Positions 23,736-33,255 of a stretch of DNA of 64,000 nt are shown in pieces. This stretch comes from Ferdinandcohnia humi_A (GTDB taxonomy: Bacteria; Bacillota; Bacilli; Bacillales; Bacillaceae_L), in assembly GCA_047608075.1 (NCBI GenBank), contig JBLKRX010000018.1:34460-98459 (forward strand). Direction: 5' to 3'. The translations under genes and the position numbers were made by a program. Under the pieces are notes generated by a model, which saw only the letters and a program-made list of their open reading frames with translations, had not been told where the DNA came from and searched no databases. Position 1 is the first letter of the stretch. The number at the start of each line of letters is the position of its first letter.

Positions 23736-24374
23736 CTAAAATTTCCAAATTCCAATTAAAATTAATAATACCCCCGGAAAAAATGAAAATTTTTGAATCC
23801 ATTTTATCCGAGAAAAAACGGCTCCACTTTTAATTCCTATAAAAACAAATAGTGAGCTCATAAAAGCAACAAGTAATGCCATCATCCAAGCAGAAAAGCC
23901 TAGTAATGCTGCACCAATCCCCGCTCCAAAAGCATCTAGAGAAAGGGCTAATCCTAACATAAATGCTTCTAGTCCCGTTATAGTTCCTGATTTATCAAAA
24001 TCAGCAACCATCGGTTTTTTTAAAATATTTATCACAAGCCCTAGTGATTTGATTTCTACCTTCACTAATATCTTTTCTTCTTCATTATGGGTAACTGCTT
24101 TTGGTGAAGGTCGGAAAAATTGGTACAAAACCCAAGCACCTATTATTACAAGCACAGCGCCGCCTATCTTCTCTGCCATATCTGGAGATAAAAAGACGGC
24201 AATCGACTCCCCTAGGCCCATGGATGCCATTAAAATAACGGCTGAGCAGCATGCTATTGTAAGAATAGATCGGAATGGGATTTGCATTTTTCTTATTCCA
24301 TATGTGAAACCAACACTAAAGCTATCCAAACTAACTGCAAATGCTAACAAAATGAGTGATGCGAATTGGGACAT
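23736..24374 (-). CDS. ytaF: Sporulation membrane protein YtaF (MntP-like)
   Basis: A 212-residue protein with six predicted membrane helices. Two related halves each carry a conserved AFAVSLDSFSVGFTYG / GLALSLDAFGAGIGAA motif, the paired Asp-containing helices of the MntP/YtaF fold, suggesting ion transport. The cytoplasmic loop between halves holds the charged KVEIKSLG stretch. YtaF is annotated as sporulation-related in Bacillus; transported substrate unknown. The ATG at 24374 follows GGGAG by ten bases. It lies 25 bp upstream of coaE. Confidence 0.88.
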   Translation of the reverse strand: MSQFASLILLAFAVSLDSFSVGFTYGIRKMQIPFRSILTIACCSAVILMASMGLGESIAVFLSPDMAEKIGGAVLVIIGAWVLYQFFRPSPKAVTHNEEEKILVKVEIKSLGLVINILKKPMVADFDKSGTITGLEAFMLGLALSLDAFGAGIGAALLGFSAWMMALLVAFMSSLFVFIGIKSGAVFSRIKWIQKFSFFPGVLLILIGIWKF

Positions 24375-24468
24375 AATGAAGAGTCTCCCTCCTATCATTT
24401 GCTACGATAGTATATGGAGGGAGCCTATCTCATGTGAAATGTACGGTTTCCGGATGAAAATGACACAT

Positions 24469-24600
24469 CGAATTTCTTCGTTGGCTTGCTTTCCGTTCCT
24501 CACGTATTAGTAACATGAGTTCCGTTACTCAAAGCTGCACCACCTCAAACTTTCGATGCACAGGATGTGCTAGTGTCTGCGTTGCCACAGTACAAGGTGT
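24469..24600. repeat. Dispersed repeat, family 1, diverged copy between mutM and ytaF
   Basis: CGAATTTCTTCGTTGGCTTG and CACGTATTA closely match the copy in the thrS leader. The right part has diverged. It occupies most of the 290-bp gap between ytaF and mutM. Confidence 0.65.
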
Positions 24601-24665
24601 CTTAGCCGATGCTGTCCTTTTCATCCTCATTCTTAAACACTTATTATTTACATATTTTAAATACT

Positions 24666-25502
24666 CTATTTTCTTAGGTCTTTTTGGCATTTTGGACAGT
24701 AATGAGTTCCCCTGCCACCTACCACTGTTTTTTGAATCTCTGCCCCACATTTCTTACAAGCAAGTCCATTCTGACCGTATACAAAAAGCTCTAATTGAAA
24801 CATACCAATCTCTCCTTGTGTGTTTACATAGGAGCGAATTGTACTCCCGCCTTTGTCTACTGCTTCTTGTAAGGTTTGGATAATTTCTCCATGTAGCCTT
24901 TTCAATTCTTTTTTAGTTAATGAATTAGCTGCCCTTTCTGGGTAAATACCCGCTCTAAATAGAGCTTCATCAACATAAATATTTCCCAAACCAACTACCT
25001 TTGTTTGATCTAATAGTGCAACCTTGATTTTACGATTTGTCTTTGCTAGCTGAGATTCTAAATAGGAAAGAGTAAATTCTTCTGAAAAGGGTTCCGGACC
25101 CAATTGAGACAAAGGAAGAACTGTCTCTTCTTCACCTTTTTTAAACAAATGCATTGTACCGAACTTTCTTACATCACGGTATCGAAGTTCTGTTCCATCT
25201 GTAAAGGTAAAAAGGACATGTGTATGCTTATCATAAGGCTCATTTTTATCGTATAAACCATATCTTCCTTCCATTCTTAAATGGGAAACCAAAACATAAT
25301 CATCCAAAATGATTTTTAAAAATTTTCCTCGTCTATCCACATCATGAATCGTTTGACCACGTAGGGCATCTGAAAATTGCTCTACCTCTTCTGGCTTTTT
25401 CACCATTTTTGGCCATATAACTGTAACCCTTTCAATTGTCTTTCCATTTACCAGCTTTTGTAGCGTACGCCTAACTGTTTCTACTTCAGGTAGCTCAGGC
25501 AT
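24666..25502 (-). CDS. mutM: Formamidopyrimidine-DNA glycosylase
   Basis: Bifunctional glycosylase/AP lyase that removes 8-oxoguanine and Fapy bases. The catalytic N-terminus is MPELPEVETVRR, with Pro2 as nucleophile after Met removal, Glu3, and the conserved Lys in HLRMEGRYGLY. The C-terminal zinc finger is CKKCGAEIQK...THYCPKCQK. The start at 25502 is fixed by this requirement; 33 upstream in-frame codons are not used. Length 278 is normal. It follows polA in the Bacillus order polA-mutM. Confidence 0.98.
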   Translation of the reverse strand: MPELPEVETVRRTLQKLVNGKTIERVTVIWPKMVKKPEEVEQFSDALRGQTIHDVDRRGKFLKIILDDYVLVSHLRMEGRYGLYDKNEPYDKHTHVLFTFTDGTELRYRDVRKFGTMHLFKKGEEETVLPLSQLGPEPFSEEFTLSYLESQLAKTNRKIKVALLDQTKVVGLGNIYVDEALFRAGIYPERAANSLTKKELKRLHGEIIQTLQEAVDKGGSTIRSYVNTQGEIGMFQLELFVYGQNGLACKKCGAEIQKTVVGGRGTHYCPKCQKDLRK

Positions 25503-25616
25503 ACAATCACATCCTTCTATCAAATACGCCTTGGCGTATCTGCGCCCGATTTTTCGAGTTGCTCGAAAAAATTCACTTTGAAAAATCGAGGCATCCGCCA
25601 AAGGCTTTATTTTTTT

Positions 25617-25641
25617 CAGTCAGGGTTTGTAACCCCACTGA
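25617..25641 (-). terminator. polA terminator
   Basis: Minus strand TCAGTGGGG pairs with CCCTGACTGA around TTACAAA, followed by seven A/T-rich bases, 80 bp after polA. Confidence 0.6.
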
Positions 25642-25723
25642 ATTATATTCTTTTTTTGCAGCATTCATCCGTCAATTATAGAAGCAGGGGTCTTCTGTTG
25701 AATAATGTTAAAAACGATTCCAT

Positions 25724-28354
25724 TTACTTCGCATCATACCAAGTTTTGCCGAATGAATAATCAACCTTTAATGGTACCTTCAGTGAGATTGTATTCTCCA
25801 TTACCTCTGGGACAATAATTTTTAATTTTTCAATTTCATCTTCAGGTGCTTCGAATATTAATTCATCATGAACCTGGAGAAGTAGTTTTGCTTCCAAGTT
25901 TTCTTTCCTTAAGCGGTCCGCCATATCAATCATAGCCTTTTTGATAATATCAGCAGCACTACCCTGAATCGGCGTATTCATAGCTGTCCTTTCTGCAAAA
26001 CTACGCACATTGAAATTTCGAGCAGTTATTTCGGGTATATATCTTCTTCGATGGAGCAGGGTAGATACATACCCGTTTTGTCTCGCTTCCTCCACAATAT
26101 CTTCCATATATTCTTTTACACCGGGGAAACTCTCAAAATATCGCTCAATAAAATGACCTGCTTCCTTACGGGTAATACCAAGACTCTGAGAAAGTCCGAA
26201 ATCACTAATTCCATAAACTATTCCAAAATTTACAGCCTTGGCGTGACGACGCATATTTGAAGTTACTTCATCTTCCTTCACGTGAAAAACATCCATTGCT
26301 GTCTTCGTATGAATATCTAAATCATTAGTAAATGCCTCAATTAGATTCTGATCGTTAGCAATATGAGCAAGTACCCTTAATTCAATTTGTGAATAATCCG
26401 CAGCAAACATCAACCAATCTTTGGTTGATGGTACAAAAGCTTGTCTAATTTTTCGGCCTTCTTCTAAACGAATTGGAATGTTTTGTAGATTTGGATCAGT
26501 AGAGCTAAGTCTTCCTGTTTGTGTTAATGCTTGCTGAAACCTTGTATGAACCTTACAGCTATCTTCATGAACAACTTTTAACAAGCCCTCAATATAGGTT
26601 GATTGAAGCTTTCCAATTTGACGATAATGCAAAATATACTCAATTATTTCATGTTCATCAGCCAGTTTTTCAAGAATATCAGCAGATGTAGAATAACCCG
26701 TCTTTGTCTTTTTGAACACTGGTAGCTGTAGTTTCTCAAACAAAATGATACCAAGCTGTTTTGGTGAATTAATATTAAATGCCTCTCCAGCAAGCTCATA
26801 AATTTTTTGCTCAAGCTCTTGAAGATGCTCTTTTAGTTCCTCACCCATGGCTTTTAAACGTTCTACGTCAACCTTAACTCCTATGGACTCCATATCAGCT
26901 AAAATTAAAGATAACGGCATCTCCAAATTCGTGAATAGATCGTATTGTTCATTTTCTTGTAACTCTGCAATAAAGATATCCTTGAGATTTGTTAAACAAA
27001 CAGCCTTTCTTATAAGGTGCTCAGCAAGAACTGACTCATTCGGTATGCTACGTTTCGCACCCTTCCCATAAACTACTTCATCAGACTTGAGATCTGTTAT
27101 ACCTTTGTTTTTGGCAATAGCTGCAATGTCTTCTGTTGATTCCGAAGGATTTAAAATATATGAAGCGATTAAACAATCAAAATCCGTCCCTCGAAGTTCA
27201 ATTCCTTTCCAACGCAATGCAACAATAGATTTTTTAGCATCATATATCGTCTTTTTCTTCGTTTCATCCTTAGCCCATTCTTGAAAAGCTTCTGACTCTA
27301 GTGCTAGCTTTGTAGGTATATAAAAATTACCGTTTTCATTTGCTATCGCAAGCCCTTGTATATCTGCTTGGTGATAACTCTCATCCAACACCTCGACAAT
27401 AAGAGATGATTGCGGAGTTAGCATTTCATCCGTAATCTCACTTGCAATGATAAAGTCAATTTCTTCTAGCTGTATGTCCCCTTTATTTTCACTACCTTCA
27501 ATCTTATCAAGGAGTGAGTTAAAACCAAGCTCCTTAAAGAGCTTTGTAACTTTTTCACCGTCATAGCCATCATAGGCAATATCAGAAATAGAAATCTCAA
27601 TTGGTGCTTCTCTATGTATGGTAGCGAGCTTTTTACTCATAATTGCTTGATCTTTGTTTTCCTCAAGCTTTTCTTTTAACTTTTGTCCACTTACTTTATC
27701 AAGGGAATTTAACAGAGCTTCTAATGAACCAAATTCTTGTAATAGCTTGATTGCTGTCTTTTCCCCCACACCAGGTACACCAGGGATATTATCGGAACTA
27801 TCTCCCATTAATCCCTTCATGTCAATAATACGTTCAGGAGTTATTCCATACTTTTCTTTTATAAATTCAGGAGTGTAAGAATCAACATCTGTTATACCTT
27901 TTTTCGTTATATCTACCGTAACATGCTCTGATGCAAGCTGTGTAAGGTCTTTGTCTCCTGAAATTACTTTTACCTCGAAGCCTTCCTTTTCAGCTTGAAG
28001 AGATAAAGTTCCAATAATATCATCTGCTTCATAGTTTTCTAGCTCATATCTAGAAACCTTATATGCATCTAATAACTCACGTAAAAAAGGAAACTGCTCA
28101 GAAAGCTCTGGAGGAGTCTTTTGTCTCCCTCCTTTATACTCACTGAACGTACTATGTCTAAACGTAGTTTTACCCGCATCAAACGCCACTAAAATATGTG
28201 AAGGCTTCTCCTGTTCAAGTATTCGCATCAAAATCATAGTAAAGCCGTAAATTGCATTTGTATGTACACCCTTATCATTATTTAAAAGCGGCAATGCAAA
28301 GAAAGCACGATAAGCAATACTATTACCATCTATTAAGACAATCTTTTTATCCAT
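25724..28354 (-). CDS. polA: DNA polymerase I
   Basis: An 876-residue repair and Okazaki-fragment polymerase. Residues 1-290 are the 5' nuclease domain (VLIDGNSIAYRAFFALP, ISGDKDLTQL, GDSSDNIPGVPGVG). Residues about 300-460 resemble the 3'-5' exonuclease fold but lack the paired D-x-E (LIVEVLDES in its place), so proofreading is probably absent, as in other Bacillus PolA. The polymerase domain has motif A DYSQIELRVLAH, motif B RRHAKAVNFGIVYG and motif C LLQVHDELIFE. AGGAGG precedes the ATG. Confidence 0.98.
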   Translation of the reverse strand: MDKKIVLIDGNSIAYRAFFALPLLNNDKGVHTNAIYGFTMILMRILEQEKPSHILVAFDAGKTTFRHSTFSEYKGGRQKTPPELSEQFPFLRELLDAYKVSRYELENYEADDIIGTLSLQAEKEGFEVKVISGDKDLTQLASEHVTVDITKKGITDVDSYTPEFIKEKYGITPERIIDMKGLMGDSSDNIPGVPGVGEKTAIKLLQEFGSLEALLNSLDKVSGQKLKEKLEENKDQAIMSKKLATIHREAPIEISISDIAYDGYDGEKVTKLFKELGFNSLLDKIEGSENKGDIQLEEIDFIIASEITDEMLTPQSSLIVEVLDESYHQADIQGLAIANENGNFYIPTKLALESEAFQEWAKDETKKKTIYDAKKSIVALRWKGIELRGTDFDCLIASYILNPSESTEDIAAIAKNKGITDLKSDEVVYGKGAKRSIPNESVLAEHLIRKAVCLTNLKDIFIAELQENEQYDLFTNLEMPLSLILADMESIGVKVDVERLKAMGEELKEHLQELEQKIYELAGEAFNINSPKQLGIILFEKLQLPVFKKTKTGYSTSADILEKLADEHEIIEYILHYRQIGKLQSTYIEGLLKVVHEDSCKVHTRFQQALTQTGRLSSTDPNLQNIPIRLEEGRKIRQAFVPSTKDWLMFAADYSQIELRVLAHIANDQNLIEAFTNDLDIHTKTAMDVFHVKEDEVTSNMRRHAKAVNFGIVYGISDFGLSQSLGITRKEAGHFIERYFESFPGVKEYMEDIVEEARQNGYVSTLLHRRRYIPEITARNFNVRSFAERTAMNTPIQGSAADIIKKAMIDMADRLRKENLEAKLLLQVHDELIFEAPEDEIEKLKIIVPEVMENTISLKVPLKVDYSFGKTWYDAK

Positions 28355-28482
28355 ATATAGTAATCCTCCTCTTACTTTATGTTAAGCCAAAGGTTCTAGT
28401 TAGAAATCTCCCAGGTTAAGTCCCACAAGTACCTTACAAAATTCTATGTGAACAAGACTATCGCTAACTAAAATTCAGCAAA

Positions 28483-28547
28483 AAAAGCCGTATTTTCCTA
28501 CTGTTCATTGTAGCATGTACGAAACAGAATGGAAAATATCGGCTTAT
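28483..28547. terminator. Hairpin between hflC and polA
   Basis: AAGCCGATATTTTCC and GGAAAATACGGCTT form a long stem around a 32-base loop, with T-runs on both sides. It terminates hflKC transcription ahead of polA. Confidence 0.75.
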
Positions 28548-28560
28548 TTTTTTATCTAAT

Positions 28561-29493
28561 TTAATCAGTATAACCCATTAATAGCTGAGCATATGGGGAA
28601 TCAGCCGGTAAGATGATTACCGTTTCGCCATCAATAGTACGTTTATAGGATTCTAATGTACGGAACAAGTTATAGAATTCCGCATCCTTTGCAAAGGCTT
28701 CATTATAAATCCTAGCAGCTTCTCCTTCCCCTTGGCTTCGGATAACTTCAGCATCCGCTTGTGCTTTCGCAATTATTTCTTTTACTTCTTTGTCAGTTTT
28801 CGCTTCAATTATGTTTTTCTCTGCGTCTCCTTTAGACAAATACTCCTGGGCTTTTGATTGACGCTCTGATATCATACGAGTAAAAACGGATTGTTCATTT
28901 TCAGCCGGTAGATCAGTTCGTTTCATTCGGATATCTGTTACAACGATTCCATAATTGTCCTCTTTTAAGTTCTCATTAACGATTTTTGTAATACGGTCAT
29001 TCAAGCTTCCTCGTTCTGACTTTTCATCATTAATTATTTCGTCATAGTTTAACTGTCCAAGCTCCGTACGTATAGCTGAATATACGAATTCATCAAGCTT
29101 CGCTTCAGCATTAACAACCGTTCTTGTTGTTGCTATCATTTGTTTTGGATTTTCAATGCGCCATACTGCATAATTATCAATCATCATACGCTTTTTATCT
29201 TTTGTATTAATTTCTGCCTCTTGTACATCATAAATCATTTGATACTTTGGCAAAGTTTCCACGGATTGAATAAAAGGAATTTTATATGAGAGTCCTGGTG
29301 TTTCTTCAATTCGAACAACTTCACCAAATTGGCGTACTACCCTGTATTCACCTTCTCTTACGATAAAAACATTTACTAGTAAAATACCAATAAGAATCAG
29401 GAAGATTAAAAGGTAGATCCCACCTTTCGTGTATTTCCCCCACTTATTTTTACTTCCTTTTTGTTCATTTAAATCTACAACATTCTCACTCAC
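28561..29493 (-). CDS. hflC: HflC, SPFH/prohibitin-family protease modulator
   Basis: A 310-residue SPFH protein with one N-terminal membrane anchor (GGIYLLIFLILIGILLVNVF) and a large extracytoplasmic SPFH domain, followed by a coiled-coil and a C-terminal ring segment (LFRTLESYKRTIDGETVIIL). With HflK it forms a cage around FtsH and limits its proteolysis. It overlaps hflK by a few bases. The start is a GTG at 29493 with AAGGAAG eight bases upstream; a GTG at 29502 is possible. The pair is absent from this locus in B. subtilis. Confidence 0.92.
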   Translation of the reverse strand: MSENVVDLNEQKGSKNKWGKYTKGGIYLLIFLILIGILLVNVFIVREGEYRVVRQFGEVVRIEETPGLSYKIPFIQSVETLPKYQMIYDVQEAEINTKDKKRMMIDNYAVWRIENPKQMIATTRTVVNAEAKLDEFVYSAIRTELGQLNYDEIINDEKSERGSLNDRITKIVNENLKEDNYGIVVTDIRMKRTDLPAENEQSVFTRMISERQSKAQEYLSKGDAEKNIIEAKTDKEVKEIIAKAQADAEVIRSQGEGEAARIYNEAFAKDAEFYNLFRTLESYKRTIDGETVIILPADSPYAQLLMGYTD

Positions 29494-30457
29494 CTTTTCC
29501 ACTTCCTTCCGTCTCTACAGGAGGTACTTGCGCTTGTTTTTCAATTTGACGAATTGGCAAATACTTCATCGTATTGCCATCATCCTTCATAATATAGATT
29601 TCTGTATTTGGTAGAACCTCATCAAGAGTTTCTAAAATGAGTCGTTTTCTAGTAATTTCAGGATTTTTAGCGTATTCATTATATAATGCATTGAATGTAG
29701 CAACATCACCACGTGCAATTTCTATACGAGCAGCTTTATCACCCTCTGCTCGAGAGATTAAAGCTTCTTTCTCTCCTTGAGCTTCGTTCATTTTTTGATT
29801 ACGATATTTATTGGCTTCATTGATTTTTGTATTCATCGTCTCACGAGCGTCTGTTACGTTTGTAAATGCTTTTCGAACTTCCTCATTTGGTAATTCTACA
29901 TCCTGTAATTTTACAGCTGTTACTGCGATACCAACATCATACTTCTCTAATAATGTTGTCAATAAATCTCTCACTTCAGCCTCAATTTCAGCCTTTCCAG
30001 AAGTTAACGCATCATCAATTGCAGAACTCCCGATAATACTTCTAAGTGAAGCAGAGGTTGAATTGTACAGAATTTGTTCTGGGTCCTCTGAGTTAAATAA
30101 GAATTTAGATGGATCTGTAATTTGCCATTGAACAACTAAGTCTGCTAGAACAATATTTTCGTCGCCAGTTATCATTTTAGTGTCCTTTGGAATGTCAGTA
30201 ATTTCTCCATCCTTTTGATCATATCCAAACTGCAAACTAAATGTTGTTTTAGGTAATTTTTCAACATCTTGTATTGGCCAAGGCATCTTGAAGTGTAGTC
30301 CTGGCTCTGTTATACCCTCATCAGCTTTACCAAATGTCAAAATAATTGCTTGCTCTGATTCATCTACCGTATACCAGGATGTAAATACAACTGTCCCTAG
30401 TATTAGTACTAAAAATGTTAGTCCGATAATCGTATAAATGCGTTTTAAGTTAATCAT
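29486..30457 (-). CDS. hflK: HflK, SPFH/prohibitin-family protease modulator
   Basis: A 323-residue partner of HflC: membrane helix IYTIIGLTFLVLILGTVVF near the N-terminus, SPFH domain starting WYTVDESEQAIILTFGK, coiled coil with NEAQGEKEALISRAEGDKAA and a C-terminal YIMKDDGNTMKYLP segment. It should assemble alternating HflK/HflC rings on the outer face of the membrane around FtsH. The ATG at 30457 after GGGGGGAGAAC is chosen; 37 upstream in-frame codons cross the phoR terminator and are rejected. Confidence 0.92.
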   Translation of the reverse strand: MINLKRIYTIIGLTFLVLILGTVVFTSWYTVDESEQAIILTFGKADEGITEPGLHFKMPWPIQDVEKLPKTTFSLQFGYDQKDGEITDIPKDTKMITGDENIVLADLVVQWQITDPSKFLFNSEDPEQILYNSTSASLRSIIGSSAIDDALTSGKAEIEAEVRDLLTTLLEKYDVGIAVTAVKLQDVELPNEEVRKAFTNVTDARETMNTKINEANKYRNQKMNEAQGEKEALISRAEGDKAARIEIARGDVATFNALYNEYAKNPEITRKRLILETLDEVLPNTEIYIMKDDGNTMKYLPIRQIEKQAQVPPVETEGSGKGE

Positions 30458-30530
30458 GTTCTCCCCCCTATTTCGAATGCTACATACTCTTATACGAGAA
30501 TAATAAAAAAAGGTTTCAAATAAGTAAATA

Positions 30531-30563
30531 AAAAAAAGAGACAAGGTGAAAGTTCGCCTTGTC
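30531..30563 (-). terminator. phoPR terminator
   Basis: GACAAGG and CCTTGTC around a 10-base loop, followed by eight T residues on the minus strand, between phoR and hflK. Confidence 0.85.
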
Positions 30564-30683
30564 AACATAAATTTGGCCTTCTGGATGAAGGGGTTCTCAA
30601 ATCAATCATACGATTGGATTATTAAGAGAATATGTACTAGTTGTAAATCTTTTGTAAAAGGAACCAAACAATTGGTAAGAGTA

Positions 30684-32129
30684 TTATGAAGATCGCTTCT
30701 GTAAGTTCTTTTTTAAGTAAATCGAGAAAGTTGTTCCAACCCCTACTTTACTTTTTACCTTTACAGTACCCTCATGTGCTTCAATTATATGCTTTACAAT
30801 TGCCAGACCTAAACCCGTCCCACCCGAATTTCTACTTCGATCCTTGTCCACACGGTAAAATCTCTCGAATATTCGAGGAAGCTCTTTTTCTTCAATTCCA
30901 ATACCTGTATCTGCAATATCAATAAGTACTACATTATCCATATCTTTAATCTCAATTGATACCTTATCACCTTTGGTAGAATAGGATAAACTATTATTAA
31001 TAATATTGATAAATACTTGTTTCAAGCGATCCATATCTCCGTCTACAACTAGTTCTTCATCCACGGCACTTAGTTCTATCTTTATATCTTTTTCAGTTGC
31101 CTTTCTACTGAGCATTAATATGCTATTATCCAAAAGTTCCTTAATATTAACTTTGGAAAGCGTAAGAACAAACCCTTTATTCTCTAACTTCGATAATTCC
31201 AATAAATCTAGAATAAGCATCTGTAGCCTATTACTCTCATTTAAAATAATCGTTAGAAAGTCCTTTAAAAATACTTCATCCCTCATAGCACCATCTAATA
31301 GCGTTTCAGCAAATCCCTTAATAGATGTAATAGGTGTTCGAAGTTCGTGAGAAACATTTGCCACGAAATCTTTTCTCATTTGCTCAAGTCGTTTCAAATC
31401 AGAAATATCATGAAAGACAAGGACAATTCCTTTCCATTCAACATTGGCTCCTAATATAGGTGCTCCATATACCTCAAAATCCTTAACCTCACGAGCTATT
31501 GATAAGCGAATCTGCCTTCTAACATTTCTCTCAGTCATAAAAATTTCTTCGACGAGTGTAACAATTTCCTTTTGCTCAAAGGCTTCATAGTATAACTGAC
31601 CATTTAAAGTTTCTCGGTCTGTTTTAAAAACCTCATTAATCGTTCGATTAAAGATACTTATATATCCTTTCCCATCAATAAATAAAAGGCCACTTCCCAT
31701 GTTTTCTATCAATGTATAAAGCCTGTCATGCTGCATCTCATATGATTTTGACATATCCTCTATATTTCTCGCTAAAATATTGATGGATTGTCCGAGAAGT
31801 CCGGTTTCATATGCATGATTCTCATAGGTTCTAGCTTTGTAATTTCCTTTAGCAAGTTCATTTGCAGCAATCGTTGCATCTTCTATAGGTTTTGTGTAAA
31901 TAGATGTGATACGAATAACTAAGGATAAAATTACAGCTAGAGATATCCCTAGACAGACAATCAGGGAGGACCAAATTTCACCGTTTATTTTTTCTATAGG
32001 ATAGTCATTCTGCACCCCATGTAGGATAAACCCGTTAACTAACAAACCTAAAACAAGCCCAAGACAAACAAATACAATGATGATTAAGGAAATGATTGCA
32101 AAAAGAAGCCTGGACCGAAATTTAGTCAT
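30684..32129 (-). CDS. phoR: Phosphate-regulon sensor histidine kinase PhoR
   Basis: A 481-residue membrane sensor. Residues 1-60 hold two transmembrane helices (the second near ISLAVILSLVIRI). Then come HAMP, a PAS domain (MGSGLLFIDGKGYISIFN), the DHp helix with phospho-acceptor His in NVSHELRTPITSIKG (near 256), and the ATPase with N box FINIINNSLSYS, DTGIGI and GTGLGLAIVKH. It responds to phosphate limitation and phosphorylates PhoP. The extracellular part between the helices is very short compared with B. subtilis PhoR. It overlaps phoP by 8 bp. Confidence 0.93.
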   Translation of the reverse strand: MTKFRSRLLFAIISLIIIVFVCLGLVLGLLVNGFILHGVQNDYPIEKINGEIWSSLIVCLGISLAVILSLVIRITSIYTKPIEDATIAANELAKGNYKARTYENHAYETGLLGQSINILARNIEDMSKSYEMQHDRLYTLIENMGSGLLFIDGKGYISIFNRTINEVFKTDRETLNGQLYYEAFEQKEIVTLVEEIFMTERNVRRQIRLSIAREVKDFEVYGAPILGANVEWKGIVLVFHDISDLKRLEQMRKDFVANVSHELRTPITSIKGFAETLLDGAMRDEVFLKDFLTIILNESNRLQMLILDLLELSKLENKGFVLTLSKVNIKELLDNSILMLSRKATEKDIKIELSAVDEELVVDGDMDRLKQVFINIINNSLSYSTKGDKVSIEIKDMDNVVLIDIADTGIGIEEKELPRIFERFYRVDKDRSRNSGGTGLGLAIVKHIIEAHEGTVKVKSKVGVGTTFSIYLKKNLQKRSS

Positions 32130-32841
32130 GGAGCTTGGGCTCCTCTAGCTTATAGCCTAATCCTCGAATTGTCTTAATAAAAGCTGGTTTTTTCGTATCA
32201 GTTTCAATCTTTTCACGCAAATGACTGATGTGAACATCAACAATACGAGTATCTCCAGCGAAATCATAGTTCCAAACTGCACTCAAAAGCTGATCACGAG
32301 TAAGTACTCTACCTTTATGTTTAGCTAAGTAGACCAGTAATTCAAACTCCTTCGGTGTTAACTCAAGTGCTTCATCATTAAAATATGCCTCATAGTATTC
32401 TGGTAATATGCGTAGTGAACCGATAGGAATTTGGTCTGTATTTTGCTTCACTTCCGTATCATTTTCTACAGTAGAGGAGGTTCTACGCAAAATAGCCTTT
32501 ACCCTTGCTACCACTTCCCTAGGACTAAATGGCTTTGTCATATAATCATCTGCACCAAGTTCAAGACCTAGAACTTTATCAAATTCATCGTCACGTGCTG
32601 TTAGCATTAGAATAGGAACTTTACTTTTTCCTTGACGGAGTTGCTTACATACTTCAATGCCATCCATTTTTGGAAGCATTAGGTCAAGAACAATAATATC
32701 TGGCTTTTCTTCAAAAGCTAACTGTAAGCCCTGTTCACCATCCATTGCAGTAATAACCTCATACCCTGCCTGCTGTAGATTATACTGTAGTAATGTAATA
32801 ATTGACTGTTCATCCTCTACAACTAACACTTTTTTACTCAT
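32122..32841 (-). CDS. phoP: Phosphate-regulon response regulator PhoP
   Basis: An OmpR-family regulator of 239 residues. Receiver domain: KVLVVEDEQSI with the acidic pair, phospho-acceptor Asp in IIVLDLMLPKMDG (Asp53), switch Thr in MLTARDDEFD and Lys in YMTKPFSPRE. The C-terminal winged helix contains LTPKEFELLVYLAKHKGRVL and DVHISHLREKIE. GGAGG precedes the ATG at 32841. In Bacillus it sits after the citZ-icd-mdh operon, as here, with one MaoC-like gene in between. Confidence 0.96.
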   Translation of the reverse strand: MSKKVLVVEDEQSIITLLQYNLQQAGYEVITAMDGEQGLQLAFEEKPDIIVLDLMLPKMDGIEVCKQLRQGKSKVPILMLTARDDEFDKVLGLELGADDYMTKPFSPREVVARVKAILRRTSSTVENDTEVKQNTDQIPIGSLRILPEYYEAYFNDEALELTPKEFELLVYLAKHKGRVLTRDQLLSAVWNYDFAGDTRIVDVHISHLREKIETDTKKPAFIKTIRGLGYKLEEPKLHD

Positions 32842-32984
32842 AGAATCCTCCAACTAAAAAAGGTAAACCCCATTCATCTATTCTCTCTCTATATTTCCAT
32901 TATAAAGTAACTGAACTTTACTTACCAACATGTTTATTTTGAAAGGCTCTATTCAAAGATAGTTATCGTAAACTTTGTTGTTTT

Positions 32985-33190
32985 CTCACTTTTGTAAGTG
33001 GAAATTCACTCTCTTTCCGCGGGCGATCCGAAGCCGCCTCGCTTCGCTGCGGGGACTCGCTTTTCTCGCTATTCCCGCAGGACTCTGAAATAGCTTCCAT
33101 GAATAAACCCATGCACGAAGAAAATGCGAATGCATTTTCGAGGAGTCTCGTATATTTCCGCTGTTTCTACATTCAATATTTTGGGTAATA
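32985..33190. repeat. Dispersed repeat, family 2, copy 2
   Basis: The region 32842-33255 upstream of phoP contains no gene. It holds the blocks CTTTCCGCGGGCGATCCG, TTCCCGCAGGACTC and CCCATGCACGAAGAAAATGC shared with 13682-13834, 39238-39400 and 53185-53370. The phoP promoter must lie in 32842-32980, but I could not define it. Confidence 0.75.
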
Positions 33191-33232
33191 ACAACAATCA
33201 TTTAGAAAACAGATTTTAAAAGAAAGGCATAA

Positions 33233-33255
33233 AAAAAGAGAGGTAGATCCTCTCT
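33233..33255 (-). terminator. Terminator after the MaoC-like gene
   Basis: AAAGAGAGG/CCTCTCTTT stem with a 5-base loop and T-run on the minus strand. Confidence 0.8.

Noticed and set aside
30458..30568. Longer N-terminus for HflK
   Set aside because: The extra 37 codons run through the phoPR terminator; the start at 30457 has a strong ribosome binding site.
32986..33201. Open frame of 71 codons upstream of phoP
   Set aside because: It is made entirely of a family-2 repeat present elsewhere in the window.
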